A DNA stretch of 64,000 nucleotides from Geopsychrobacter electrodiphilus DSM 16401 (GCF_000384395.1 NZ_ARWE01000001.1:3942501-4006500); one strand, 5' to 3'; shown: positions 8,503 through 16,137, counted from the first letter of the stretch. A program made the numbers and translations. Notes: generated by a model from the letters alone, not told the origin.

Positions 8503-9468
8503 ATGAGCAAACTTCAGATATTTCTCGAAAAAGCACTTCGGGAAAATTCCAAAAATAACAGCAGCCATCTCGGGGACCGCAGCAAGTATGTCGGAGCATC
8601 TGACATCGCAGGCTGCCCCCGCAAGGCTGTCATGAGCAAATTCCAGCCGGAAGACTTCGATGCAAAAACGCTGCTGCGTTTCTCTCGGGGTCATGCGGCA
8701 GAAGATCTGATCGACGGTATCTTTCGGGCTGGTGGTCTAACCCCGCAGCGCGAGGTTGAGCTTTTCCACCCGGACTATCCGGAGATCAAGTGTCACATCG
8801 ACTTTCTTTTTAACTCAAAAACCAGCGGTCGCTATCATGTCATGGAACTGAAGACGACCAACGGCCTCCCGGATGCCCCCTATGAAAGCTGGGTTAATCA
8901 GCTCCACGTCCAGATGGGATTGCTGGAACTGGATAAACCTGGTGTACCTATCGGAGGCAGCATCCTGGCGGTCGATCTAAATGCTGGTGAATGGAAGGAA
9001 TTCAACTCGTTCACACCGAACAGGATCTTGTTTGATGCCATGATTATGAAAGGGCGTCATATTCTGTTTTCACTCAACTCCCCGGAAAACGCTCAGATCG
9101 AACCCGGCATCCTGTGTGGATACTGTTCCCAGCGAGGAACCTGTCCTGCCTTTGCCGGTGACGAGATCGAGATCCCGCAAGAAATTCGGAATCTCGTTGC
9201 GCGGTATCTGGAGAAGAGTGAAGGCAAGAGATCTCTGGACAAGGAAATCAAAGGACTTAAAAACGAAATCCTTTCCTTTACCGGGACAAACTTCAAGGGC
9301 CATGCTGACTTGCTTCAGATTTGTGCAAGTGAAGTCGGCCCCTCTGAAGCAGTGGACTCAAAACGGCTCAAAGAGGCGTTCCCGGAAGTCTACGACCAAG
9401 TAAAGAAGGAACGAGCCGGATTCACCCGGCTTGATGTCGCCAGAATCAGAAAACAGGCTGCTGCCTGA
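8503..9468 (+). CDS. PD-(D/E)XK exonuclease of RecB/Cas4 type with Fe-S-type cysteines
   Basis: 321 aa. The nuclease core is visible as HIDFLFN (catalytic Asp), then VMELKTT (Glu and Lys of the D...ExK motif), with QLHVQMGLLEL as the following Q-helix. One cysteine at about 38 (DIAGCPRKAVM) and a later CGYCSQRGTC cluster suggest a Cas4/AddB-like 4Fe-4S cluster. A charged helical tail follows. It is the natural exonuclease partner of the Bet protein, equivalent in place to SXT Exo. Start ATG at 8503 with GGGAGACGGAC upstream. Confidence 0.85.
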   Translation: MSKLQIFLEKALRENSKNNSSHLGDRSKYVGASDIAGCPRKAVMSKFQPEDFDAKTLLRFSRGHAAEDLIDGIFRAGGLTPQREVELFHPDYPEIKCHIDFLFNSKTSGRYHVMELKTTNGLPDAPYESWVNQLHVQMGLLELDKPGVPIGGSILAVDLNAGEWKEFNSFTPNRILFDAMIMKGRHILFSLNSPENAQIEPGILCGYCSQRGTCPAFAGDEIEIPQEIRNLVARYLEKSEGKRSLDKEIKGLKNEILSFTGTNFKGHADLLQICASEVGPSEAVDSKRLKEAFPEVYDQVKKERAGFTRLDVARIRKQAAA

Positions 9469-9471
9469 TCT

Positions 9472-9555
9472 ACCCCATACGGGGCGCTTACGCCGCCCTC
9501 ATAAGGGACCCTCCTTTTCGGGGCGGCGTTATTGCGTCTTCGGAAAGGAAGAAAC
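9472..9555 (+). promoter_or_regulatory. Structured leader 5 (variant) before the 51-aa gene
   Basis: ACGCCGCCC (9490-9498) pairs with the GGGGCGGCGT strand (9520-9529). TCCTTT (9512-9517) in the loop can pair with the ribosome site AAAGGA (9545-9550). The layout departs from the common form but keeps an anti-ribosome-site strand. Confidence 0.45.
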
Positions 9556-9711
9556 ATGCTGAAAGACAAAACGCTACTACTGTTCATCTTTCTGTGTCTG
9601 GTGCTGTTTGCCTTGATAGTAACTCCCAGATCCAAACAGAACTACGATCAGTTTGCAAAAACTTATAAAACCTATCGCGAGATGCAGGAGGTGGTGCCAT
9701 GGTCGCACTGA
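9556..9711 (+). CDS. Small single-pass membrane protein (51 aa)
   Basis: ATG at 9556 after AAAGGAAGAAAC. One strongly hydrophobic helix (LLLFIFLCLVLFALIV) near the N terminus is followed by a basic, tyrosine-rich soluble tail. Its end overlaps the start of the next gene by 13 bases. No family recognised; the shape fits small ICE or phage membrane proteins. Confidence 0.55.
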   Translation: MLKDKTLLLFIFLCLVLFALIVTPRSKQNYDQFAKTYKTYREMQEVVPWSH

Positions 9712-9893
9712 CGAAACACGCCGCCAACCGCATCCTGGAACGTGAAATCCCTTTCGAGGCCATAGAAGCCTGCCGAATGGTTGCACCGATTCTGAACAAG
9801 AACCCTTTGAGGTTCCGTTATCGGGATCTGGTTATTGTCGCCAGAAAAGCAGGTGGTTCCCCCCGGATTATCTCTGTCTGGAGGGCGGAATGA
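9699..9893 (+). CDS. DUF4258-like small protein
   Basis: 64 aa. LTKHAANRILEREIPFEAIE fits the H-x3-R-x2-ER-I start of DUF4258 proteins. A short beta part follows (RYRDLVIVARKAGGSPRIISVW), as in RelE/BrnT-like small alpha/beta proteins. The ATG at 9699 has GCAGGAGG upstream and lies inside the end of the previous gene. No antitoxin partner is evident, so toxin function is not claimed. It overlaps the next gene by 4 bases. Confidence 0.6.
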   Translation: MVALTKHAANRILEREIPFEAIEACRMVAPILNKNPLRFRYRDLVIVARKAGGSPRIISVWRAE

Positions 9894-10198
9894 AGCTCGA
9901 ACCAGGGATGTTGATAACTACGAACTATAGCGGCCCATATCGTATCAAGAAAGTTATACGGAATTGCACGTGCCAGTCTTATCTGGACACGATCAATCAC
10001 TTATCATCTCCCAGTCAGCCCCATATCCATTTGGTCTGTACACGACCTGACGGCACCGGGGAGTTTTTTTTGAACCGCTGGGATGAAACCTCTCTCAAGA
10101 GCCTCCAACGAACCTGTTGTGGGGGGAAGAAAGAGGTCGCTCTCGACTGGTTGACAGTCCTGGAAAATGACCAGCCTGTGCAAGGAACCCTATTTTAA
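9890..10198 (+). CDS. Hypothetical protein (102 aa)
   Basis: The start ATG overlaps the previous stop (ATGA), so it is coupled to the DUF4258-like gene. The protein is soluble and beta-rich, starting MKLEPGMLITTNYSGPYRIK. Four cysteines (CTC and TCC) could bind metal. No family recognised. It closes the three-gene group behind leader 5. Confidence 0.55.
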   Translation: MKLEPGMLITTNYSGPYRIKKVIRNCTCQSYLDTINHLSSPSQPHIHLVCTRPDGTGEFFLNRWDETSLKSLQRTCCGGKKEVALDWLTVLENDQPVQGTLF

Positions 10199-10203
10199 CT
10201 TAA

Positions 10204-10291
10204 CACCCACCCAGACCCGGGAGGAGACAACCTCTTTCCCGGATGGGGAATTGTGTCTCCTTCCGGTCACTTATCGACAAGGAGAAGACAC
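10204..10291 (+). promoter_or_regulatory. Structured leader 6 before the MoxR/CobS ATPase gene
   Basis: GGGAGGAGACA (10219-10229) pairs with TGTCTCCTTCC (10254-10264), inner hairpin TTCCC/GGGGAA. TGTGTC and TCCTT (10252-10262) also match GACACA and AAGGA in the stretch 10279-10292 that ends at the start codon. Confidence 0.6.
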
Positions 10292-11221
10292 ATGCACGAA
10301 AAACAATTCAGCATTGCAAAGACCTTCGCCCTGGCAGGACTTCCCGAGGAATTGATGATTCGCGGCTTTGCCGAACGGACTGCTTTTGTCCCAGGCATCG
10401 ACCCGGACTACCAGTTTCGCAAGGAACTCCTTTCAGACCTTCTTGCCTGGCACATGCTTGGCGGAATCGAAGGACTTTACCTCTCCGGCCCCACCGGGTC
10501 CGGAAAATCCACTCTGATTACCCAGGTTGCCGGCCGTTTGAACATCCCTGTTCAGCGGGTCACCGCTCACAGCCGGCTGGAAACGCCAGAGCTGATCGGT
10601 CATTACGCTCTGGTTGATGGCTCCATGTCTTTTACGGACGGTCCTCTCACCACAGCAATGCGGGAAGGACACTGGTTCCTTCTCGATGAGATCGATCTGC
10701 TCGATCCGGCAACTGCGGCCGGTCTCAACGGGATTGTCGAAGGTTCGCCTCTGGTGATCCCCGAGAAGAACGGTGAAATGGTAAATCCTGCTTACGGTTT
10801 CCGTTTCATTGCAACCGGAAACACGGCAGGAGCCGGGGACCAGACAGGGCTCTACCAGGGGACCATGCGTCAGAATCTTGCTTTTCTGGACCGCTTCTGG
10901 ATGGTCGAAGTTGGCTATCCCGAACAGGAACAGGAGAAACTGATCTTGGCAAAGATTGCCCCCGGTATCCCTGAAGGTGTCAGAGACGGAATGATTGCTT
11001 ATGCAACTGAGGTACGGAAACTCTTTATGGCGGGACAACTCGAAGTCACCCTCTCCACGCGGACCCTTGTTCGGTGGGCGAAAATGTCGGAATTCTTCCG
11101 TCCGCTCGCCAACCTGGGGAAAAATCCGCTGCATCACGCACTGGAACGGGCACTGACCTTCCGTGCAGAACCCGAAACCCGCAGTTCGCTGGCAGAAATC
11201 GCCCAGCGCATTTTCGGTTAA
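10292..11221 (+). CDS. MoxR/CobS-type AAA+ ATPase
   Basis: 309 aa from ATG at 10292 (AAGGAG upstream; the longer frame from 10253 would cover the leader). Walker A is SGPTGSGKST at 65-74 and Walker B HWFLLDEIDLLD at 127-138. A GNTAGAGDQTGLYQG loop and an arginine-containing sensor region follow, typical of the MoxR/CbbQ/CobS branch. Such ATPases work with VWA proteins as a chelatase-like remodelling pair. The VWA partner is encoded at 12834. SXT/R391 ICEs carry the same cobS/cobT-named pair, of unknown function. Confidence 0.9.
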   Translation: MHEKQFSIAKTFALAGLPEELMIRGFAERTAFVPGIDPDYQFRKELLSDLLAWHMLGGIEGLYLSGPTGSGKSTLITQVAGRLNIPVQRVTAHSRLETPELIGHYALVDGSMSFTDGPLTTAMREGHWFLLDEIDLLDPATAAGLNGIVEGSPLVIPEKNGEMVNPAYGFRFIATGNTAGAGDQTGLYQGTMRQNLAFLDRFWMVEVGYPEQEQEKLILAKIAPGIPEGVRDGMIAYATEVRKLFMAGQLEVTLSTRTLVRWAKMSEFFRPLANLGKNPLHHALERALTFRAEPETRSSLAEIAQRIFG

Positions 11222-11232
11222 GAGAGGAAATT

Positions 11233-11577
11233 ATGCTTATCCATTTGAGATACATCAATCCAGACGGCAGCACCAAGGACTGGATCGGTGAAGCCAGCGA
11301 CAGGGGAGTTAACATTTCCTGGGGAAGAACAGGATTAGTCCGACAGGGACTGTTTTTACCTCCCGATAAGTGTCGAACTAACCAACAACAAGAATTACAA
11401 AACAGGGCAGAGAAGAAGATCAAAAAGGGATACCGGCCCATTCCAACCTTAAAGGTGGAAGGACACCCGGATCCGTCTTCGCCTACACCACCTACACCGT
11501 CTACACCATCGGTTCCATCCAAAGCTGCCAGTGCACTTCGCCAATGGACGAAGGATACCAACAGTTCATGGTTTTAG
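11233..11577 (+). CDS. WGR-domain protein
   Basis: 114 aa. Residues 1-65 match the WGR domain: a beta-rich start (MLIHLRYINPDGSTKDWIG), the WGR triplet in VNISWGRTG, and a helix ending NRAEKKIKKGYRP. WGR domains bind nucleic acid ends or partners in PARP-like proteins and occur alone in bacteria. The second half is a Pro/Ser/Thr-rich linker and a short helical tail. ATG at 11233 with AGAGAGG, 11 bases after the ATPase gene, so probably co-transcribed. Confidence 0.75.
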   Translation: MLIHLRYINPDGSTKDWIGEASDRGVNISWGRTGLVRQGLFLPPDKCRTNQQQELQNRAEKKIKKGYRPIPTLKVEGHPDPSSPTPPTPSTPSVPSKAASALRQWTKDTNSSWF

Positions 11578-11610
11578 ATGGAGGTAGGTAATCAAACAAT
11601 CTGATCGACA

Positions 11611-11693
11611 CCCAATCCCGACACGGGGGAGACATTCTCCCCTGACGGGGTAGGTGTTTCTCCTGTGTCCTTAATTGACTAGGAGAAAACACC
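11611..11693 (+). promoter_or_regulatory. Structured leader 7 before the DUF3150 gene
   Basis: GGGGGAGACA (11625-11634), inner hairpin CCCC TGAC GGGG (11639-11650), then GGTGTTTCTCCT (11653-11664). The last strand matches the ribosome site AGGAGAAAACACC (11681-11693) almost perfectly, with one bulge. This is the clearest anti-ribosome-site pairing of the series. Confidence 0.65.
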
Positions 11694-12704
11694 ATGTTCG
11701 ATCTACTTCAAAAGCTTATCTGTTTCAGTCTCGATGTCCACATCTGGAGTGGCAGGAAGAAACTCACTCCCGCTGATCTGAATCTGGACGGGGAAGAGAT
11801 CCCCCCTGAAGAACTTGCATCTTTGGGAGCTAAAAAAATCTGTCACCCCGTTCTGCTGAGCCGGTTTCAAGCTTTGCGGCGTCGTGCCGAACGCATCTGT
11901 GAAGCAGCAGGTGTTCGCTTTCTGGGCGGCTTTGCCATCCCGGAAGAGAAGGCGCAGGAAGTCGCAAGGGAACTGGAAGCGGTCGCAGTTGATTTTGAGG
12001 CTGAGAAACAGGAATTCCTAAAATTCTATGCCGAGAATATGCAGGCATGGCTAACAAACCTCCCGGATCGCTGGCGGACAATGGTGGAACAAGCCGTTGA
12101 GTCGCCCGAACATGTTGCCACCCGCCTGTCCTTCGGATTCCAGACCTTTCAGGTTTCTGGTGTTGAAGGGCTGAACAGCGGTCTTGAAAAAGCCGCGAAC
12201 GGACTTGGTGATCAGCTCTTCCGGGAAATAGGTCAGGCATCCCGTCTGGCCTGGAGTCAGTCTTTCGAGTCACGGACAAGGGTAAGCCAGAAAGCTTTGC
12301 GGCCGATCCGCAGCATCCTCGAAAAAGCGAAGGGGCTAGTCTTTGTCCAGCCATCGCTGGGACTGCTGATTACCAGTATTGAACAGGAGCTGGACGGTTT
12401 GCCAAAGTCCGGCTACATGGAAGGTCGTGATTTTCATGTCCTGGTCGGCATCCTCAACACTCTGTCCTGTCTTGACAATATCAACCTCAATCTCGCGGAA
12501 GAACAGAAAGAGACAGAGGGTTCCTCAGATCCGGAGGAATCGACGCTTAAAGAGGATGTGCTGGCAGATCATGAAACGGAAAATGTTTCGGTTGCCAGCG
12601 CCCAAAATGCTGCCACCGAAGTTGATGTGGAGCAGGTCTTTGAGCCGATCCCTGAACCGCACCAGAGACAGACAAGCGTCACGTCTCCGGTTGTCTGGTT
12701 TTAG
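11694..12704 (+). CDS. DUF3150 protein
   Basis: 336 aa. It begins LICFSLDVHIWSGRKKLTPADL, typical of DUF3150, which also has LGAKKICHPVLLSRFQALRRRAER. Long amphipathic helices follow and the last 80 residues are acidic and low-complexity. DUF3150 genes sit between MoxR/CobS and CobT-like VWA genes in several ICEs, so a role with that pair is likely but unproven. ATG at 11694 after AGGAGAAAACACC. An antisense frame over 11830-12354 is judged a shadow. Confidence 0.85.
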   Translation: MFDLLQKLICFSLDVHIWSGRKKLTPADLNLDGEEIPPEELASLGAKKICHPVLLSRFQALRRRAERICEAAGVRFLGGFAIPEEKAQEVARELEAVAVDFEAEKQEFLKFYAENMQAWLTNLPDRWRTMVEQAVESPEHVATRLSFGFQTFQVSGVEGLNSGLEKAANGLGDQLFREIGQASRLAWSQSFESRTRVSQKALRPIRSILEKAKGLVFVQPSLGLLITSIEQELDGLPKSGYMEGRDFHVLVGILNTLSCLDNINLNLAEEQKETEGSSDPEESTLKEDVLADHETENVSVASAQNAATEVDVEQVFEPIPEPHQRQTSVTSPVVWF

Positions 12705-12767
12705 GGGCGCGATATGGGCAACCTCACTCTCGAAGAATGTGAAGTCAGCGACTGAACCTTCCTGATA

Positions 12768-12833
12768 TCCCCGCCGTTCCGGGACGTTTGATTTTATCTG
12801 ACGCCCTGAACGGGGGGCGTCCGTGGAGGCTCT
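12768..12833 (+). promoter_or_regulatory. Structured leader 8 (variant) before the VWA gene
   Basis: GACGCCC (12800-12806) pairs with GGGCGTC (12815-12821), only a few bases before the ribosome site GGAGG at 12825. CCGTTCCGGGACG just upstream may form a second stem. It is a divergent member of the leader series. Confidence 0.4.
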
Positions 12834-14567
12834 ATGAATATTTCAAAATCACTGCCGATTGTCGCAAAGGCGATGGGCGATCAAATGGGAGTCAATGTTG
12901 TCATTCGCGGGAACACTGCAGCGACAAATGGGAAAACTATTTTCCTGCCGGAACTCCCAAAAGATGACGCTGAGGCGACCCTGCTGGCGCGGGGTTTCCT
13001 CGACCACGAGGCCGCTCATGTTCGACTGACGGATTTTTCCGTTACCGAAAGCGACCCTTATCTGAAAAATCTGACCAACATCATTGAAGATGTAAGGATC
13101 GAGAAGGAAATGGGACAGCTCTACCCGGGCTGTGCCATTAACCTGCGGGACCTGGCGAATCATCTGGCTGAAACCGGAAGCTTCGACTTCGACTCTGATC
13201 AGCCGGACCAACTGTTTCTTGGTTGGGTTTTGGCTCGATGTCGCAGCAGGATTCTCAGACAGAAAGGTCTTGATCCTGTCTTTAGAAACGCAAATCAGAT
13301 CCTCGAACCCGCCCTAGGGACCGAACTGCTCGGTAAGGTCGGCAAGCTGCTCGATAATGTCGGTATGTTGAAGACAACCAAGGCATCACAGACTCTGGCT
13401 GCTCGTATCCTCCAGTTACTTCGGCAGGAGCAGCAACAGGCGCAGTCTCAACGCCAACAGCAGCAGGACCAGTCCTCCGAATCTTCTTCAGGTGAAGACC
13501 GGCAGGAGCAACAGAATCAAAACGATTCCTCTGAGTCTGATCAGGACAACGAAGCGGATGATTCCAGCGACACGACTGGAGAATCCGGATCTCAGCAGGA
13601 ACAGAAACAAGACGATGGAAGTGTACTCAGTGATCGGGGCAAAGACCCTTCCGGGTCCACCCCAGACGCTGAAAAGCAACCTCAAAACAACGATGCCAGG
13701 GCTGACCTCCTCAATCAGATCCTTAATTCATCCCCCGCGGAAGAGTATGGAGATGTTGGGGAGATGGTCGGGGCAGAACTGGAAGCGAAGGCAGCGGAAA
13801 CAACTCCTGCTACCGCAGAAATGTCCTACCCGGGCGAAGATGGAGGATCGGTAAATTTTAGTTTTCCTCCAGACCTGACAACGGTCCGGCGTAATACCTC
13901 CGTGCTTCGATCCCGTCTTGGATCATTGATCCAGGCCTCGAAACTGAAGAGGTCATGCGCCGGTCGATCCGGACGAAGAATAGATCAGCGTGTACTCTGC
14001 AGGCTTCCTGTCGGTGACACGCGGATTTTTCGCAGAAGGGAGGAAAAAACAGCAGTCAATACCGCCGTAATTATACTCCTTGACCGCTCCGGGTCGATGA
14101 ACAGCAGGATGTCTCTGGCAGCAGAGGCAACCCTAGCCGTTACCGATGCACTACACACCGTTCCCGGTGTCAGTATCTGCTCGGCAGCGTTCCCGGGCGA
14201 AATGGCATCCGTCATTCCCCTTACCCCGTTTGGGGTCGCTCCAGCCAAAACTCTCAAAAAGTATGGGATCGTGGCTGACGGGGGAACCCCTCTTGCTCAT
14301 GCTCTCGGGTGGGCGGCAGTTCAATTCGCCATGCGCCAGGAGCCACGCAAGATATTGGTGGTTGCAACCGATGGCACACCCGCAAATCCAGAACGGGTTC
14401 GTACCTATCTGGAACGCTTGGCGGAGCAGGGTATTGAGCAGATGGCGGTCGGCATCATGGATGGTGGTGCTTGTGGATGGTACTTCAAAAACCATAAGAC
14501 GATCCAGAACATCCATGAATTGCCGAACGCGCTGTTCGATATGCTCAAGGATGCTTTAACTCGCTGA
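12834..14567 (+). CDS. CobT-like VWA-domain protein with zincin-like HEAAH motif
   Basis: 577 aa. N-terminal part (1-200) contains FLDHEAAHVRLTDF with HEAAH at 58-62 and NIIEDVRIEKEM about 24 residues later, resembling a gluzincin HExxH...E site. Residues about 200-300 are an acidic, Gln/Ser/Asp-rich linker typical of CobT-like proteins. The C terminus is a VWA domain with MIDAS DRSGSMNS near residue 416 and VATDGTPANP later. With the MoxR/CobS ATPase it probably forms a chelatase-like remodelling complex. Despite the cobT name in SXT, cobalt insertion is unlikely here. Confidence 0.85.
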   Translation: MNISKSLPIVAKAMGDQMGVNVVIRGNTAATNGKTIFLPELPKDDAEATLLARGFLDHEAAHVRLTDFSVTESDPYLKNLTNIIEDVRIEKEMGQLYPGCAINLRDLANHLAETGSFDFDSDQPDQLFLGWVLARCRSRILRQKGLDPVFRNANQILEPALGTELLGKVGKLLDNVGMLKTTKASQTLAARILQLLRQEQQQAQSQRQQQQDQSSESSSGEDRQEQQNQNDSSESDQDNEADDSSDTTGESGSQQEQKQDDGSVLSDRGKDPSGSTPDAEKQPQNNDARADLLNQILNSSPAEEYGDVGEMVGAELEAKAAETTPATAEMSYPGEDGGSVNFSFPPDLTTVRRNTSVLRSRLGSLIQASKLKRSCAGRSGRRIDQRVLCRLPVGDTRIFRRREEKTAVNTAVIILLDRSGSMNSRMSLAAEATLAVTDALHTVPGVSICSAAFPGEMASVIPLTPFGVAPAKTLKKYGIVADGGTPLAHALGWAAVQFAMRQEPRKILVVATDGTPANPERVRTYLERLAEQGIEQMAVGIMDGGACGWYFKNHKTIQNIHELPNALFDMLKDALTR

Positions 14568-14579
14568 TAAAAACGAATT

Positions 14580-14648
14580 ACCCAGTTACGGGGGCAGACA
14601 AAGCCCCCGGAAGGGGTCCATGTCTGCTCCCGACAAGGAGAAAAGGAT
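14580..14648 (+). promoter_or_regulatory. Structured leader 9 before radC
   Basis: GGGGGCAGACA (14590-14600) pairs with TGTCTGCTCCC (14621-14631), inner hairpin CCCC/GGGG. An extra C in the first strand is matched by an extra G in the second, which is compensatory change relative to leaders 2 and 3. Ribosome site AAGGAG at 14635. Leaders upstream of radC are the defining context of the known radC RNA motif. Confidence 0.65.
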
Positions 14649-15143
14649 ATGGAAACGATAAATCTTTTCGGCCCGAAGCCCGAGCCGAAAACTCAAAAAA
14701 TCTGCATCAGGTCAATCCGGGCGGTTTTTAATAACGAAGTCATTCGGGAGCACGCCCCTGTTTGGGTAAGTAAATCTTGCACCAGCGCCGAGCATGTATT
14801 TGAATTGTTCCGCGATTTGGCAAAGGAGACCAAAGAGAATTTTGTGGCTCTTCATCTTGATACCAAAAACCGGATCATCTGCTACGACACGGTTTCTATC
14901 GGTTCCCTCAACGCAAGTGTTGTTCACCCCAGAGAGGTATACAAAACGGTCCTGCTGTCATCAGCGGCAGCGGTGCTATTCATTCACAACCACCCTTCGG
15001 GGGACACAGCACCGAGCCGGGAAGATATAGAGATAACCAAACGGCTCAAGGACGCCGGGGAACTTCTCGGAATCCGGGTGTTGGATCATTTGATCGTTGG
15101 TGAGGCTGGGTATTACTCCTTTGCAAACGATGGGATCTTATAG
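14649..15143 (+). CDS. radC: RadC-family JAB/MPN-domain protein
   Basis: 164 aa, the short mobile-element form without the N-terminal HhH domain. The JAMM motif is complete: Glu in the N-terminal part, FIHNHPSGD near 111-117 and the SREDIEITKRLKDAGELLGI helix, then DHLIVGEAGYYSF. RadC is common on ICEs and plasmids. A role in DNA recombination or repair is proposed but poorly established. ATG at 14649 after AAGGAGAAAAGGAT. Confidence 0.95.
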   Translation: METINLFGPKPEPKTQKICIRSIRAVFNNEVIREHAPVWVSKSCTSAEHVFELFRDLAKETKENFVALHLDTKNRIICYDTVSIGSLNASVVHPREVYKTVLLSSAAAVLFIHNHPSGDTAPSREDIEITKRLKDAGELLGIRVLDHLIVGEAGYYSFANDGIL

Positions 15144-15157
15144 AAAGGAAATACTTC

Positions 15158-15544
15158 ATGAAGAGAAATCGGCCGAAAGCCGTTAAAGGAGAAACCCTGG
15201 AGATGTCATCTCCATGCGGGAAAATATACGTCACGATGAACGACAACCCGGACTCTGGAGATCTTTTGGAGATCTTCGTCAGGTTTGGAAAATCGGGAAC
15301 CTGCGGCAGCCTGGTCGCCAATGCCCTGACCATCATCACGTCCTATGGACTTCGGTCCGGTATGGATGTGACCGATGCGATCAAGGGGTTGATCGGCCAC
15401 GGCTGCCACCGTGCGCCCGTACGTGACGAAGACGATAATATTACGTCCTGTGTCGATGCCATCGGCAAGGCTATCCGTATTCATGCGGGACTCGTGCCGG
15501 AGGAAGAAGAACAGGATATTGACCACTTAGAGGAGGTATCATGA
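15158..15544 (+). CDS. TSCPD-domain protein
   Basis: 128 aa. It shows the TSCPD pattern: SPCGKIYVTMND, then LLEIFVRFGKSGTCGSLVANAL, ITSYGLRSGMDV and a conserved HGCH with nearby Cys. The domain is best known from the end of class II ribonucleotide reductases and also occurs as a standalone protein. The stand-alone function is unknown; cysteine-bound metal is plausible. ATG at 15158, 15 bases after radC. The end overlaps the lipoprotein gene by 4 bases. Confidence 0.8.
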   Translation: MKRNRPKAVKGETLEMSSPCGKIYVTMNDNPDSGDLLEIFVRFGKSGTCGSLVANALTIITSYGLRSGMDVTDAIKGLIGHGCHRAPVRDEDDNITSCVDAIGKAIRIHAGLVPEEEEQDIDHLEEVS

Positions 15545-15855
15545 AACGACTGATAACTGTAGTGATCTTGGCCTCTCTGGCTCTATCTGGCTGTTCCGCA
15601 GCCAGTCTCCAGAAGGCTGAAGAAAATACAAGATTGACCGGCATGGTGCCTGGCGGGGGAGTTGTTTATCTCCCGATCTGGGCGGCATCAACGATTGCCG
15701 GTGGGCCTGAAGTTGACCCTGATGAGCTTGCGAAGGATGAAGAATATCAGGCACGGCTGAAGGCTAACCTCGAAAATGCCCGGAGAATCCGGGAAAAACG
15801 CCAAGCCGAGAAAGAGGCTAAAGAGGCGGCAAAACTGGAGGCGGTAGCCCAATAG
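15541..15855 (+). CDS. Small lipoprotein
   Basis: 104 aa. Signal peptide MKRLITVVILASLALSGC with lipobox LSGC (Cys18). A Gly/Pro-rich middle (MVPGGGVVYLPIW) and a highly charged coiled-coil-like tail (ARRIREKRQAEKEAKEAAK) follow. It is probably anchored to the periplasmic side of a membrane. It overlaps the TSCPD gene by 4 bases. Family not recognised; it could be an entry-exclusion or envelope accessory protein, without direct evidence. Confidence 0.75.
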   Translation: MKRLITVVILASLALSGCSAASLQKAEENTRLTGMVPGGGVVYLPIWAASTIAGGPEVDPDELAKDEEYQARLKANLENARRIREKRQAEKEAKEAAKLEAVAQ

Positions 15856-15863
15856 TTTTGTTT

Positions 15864-16017
15864 GACTGACGGACACAGCGGGGCTTAACGGCCCCGCTGC
15901 TGTCTCCTTCCGGGTGAAGTCCAGTAGGGCTTCCTGGATCTCCTGTCCACACGACGGGTGATGCGGGAAGCCCTACTGGTTTCAACAGCACTTCACCCCA
16001 ACAAAAGGAGAACAGCC
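15864..16017 (+). promoter_or_regulatory. Structured leader 10 with an inserted long hairpin
   Basis: GGACACAG (15871-15878) pairs with CTGTCTCC (15900-15907) with one mismatch around AGCGGGGC/GCCCCGCT. GCTGTCTCCTT (15899-15909) matches the ribosome site AAGGAGAACAGC (16005-16016) with one bulge. Between them is a separate hairpin: GGGTGAAGT/ACTTCACCC (15912-15920, 15990-15998) enclosing 14-base perfect arms at 15921-15934 and 15966-15979. Confidence 0.6.
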
Positions 16018-16134
16018 ATGTCCGTCAAAGTCAAAATCAACAATCGTGAATTTACTCTCTCTTGGGACGAGTTTGAGAAACTTGTTCTGAGAAAGGCCCC
16101 AACCGCTTCGGTGGAAATTTTGAGCGTGGGGTAA
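16018..16134 (+). CDS. Very small protein (38 aa)
   Basis: ATG at 16018 follows AAAAGGAGAACAGCC, a strong ribosome site, and the largest leader of the series. The product starts MSVKVKINNREFTLSWDEFE and ends VEILSVG; it is soluble and probably a short alpha/beta peptide. An intrinsic terminator follows directly, so this is the last gene of the transcript. No family recognised. The dedicated leader makes it more than a chance frame. Confidence 0.6.
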   Translation: MSVKVKINNREFTLSWDEFEKLVLRKAPTASVEILSVG

Positions 16135-16137
16135 GTG

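Noticed and set aside
9699-9893. DUF4258-like gene as a toxin of a toxin-antitoxin pair
   Set aside because: No antitoxin-like partner is encoded next to it; its neighbours are a small membrane protein and an unrelated hypothetical protein.
10433-11137. A long antisense frame (234 codons) over the MoxR ATPase gene
   Set aside because: The sense protein has full Walker motifs; the antisense product is low in recognisable structure and has no ribosome site.
12834-14567. Cobaltochelatase subunit CobT in the cobalamin pathway
   Set aside because: No other cobalamin genes are present, and the HEAAH-containing N terminus differs from true CobT; only the VWA part and linker are alike.
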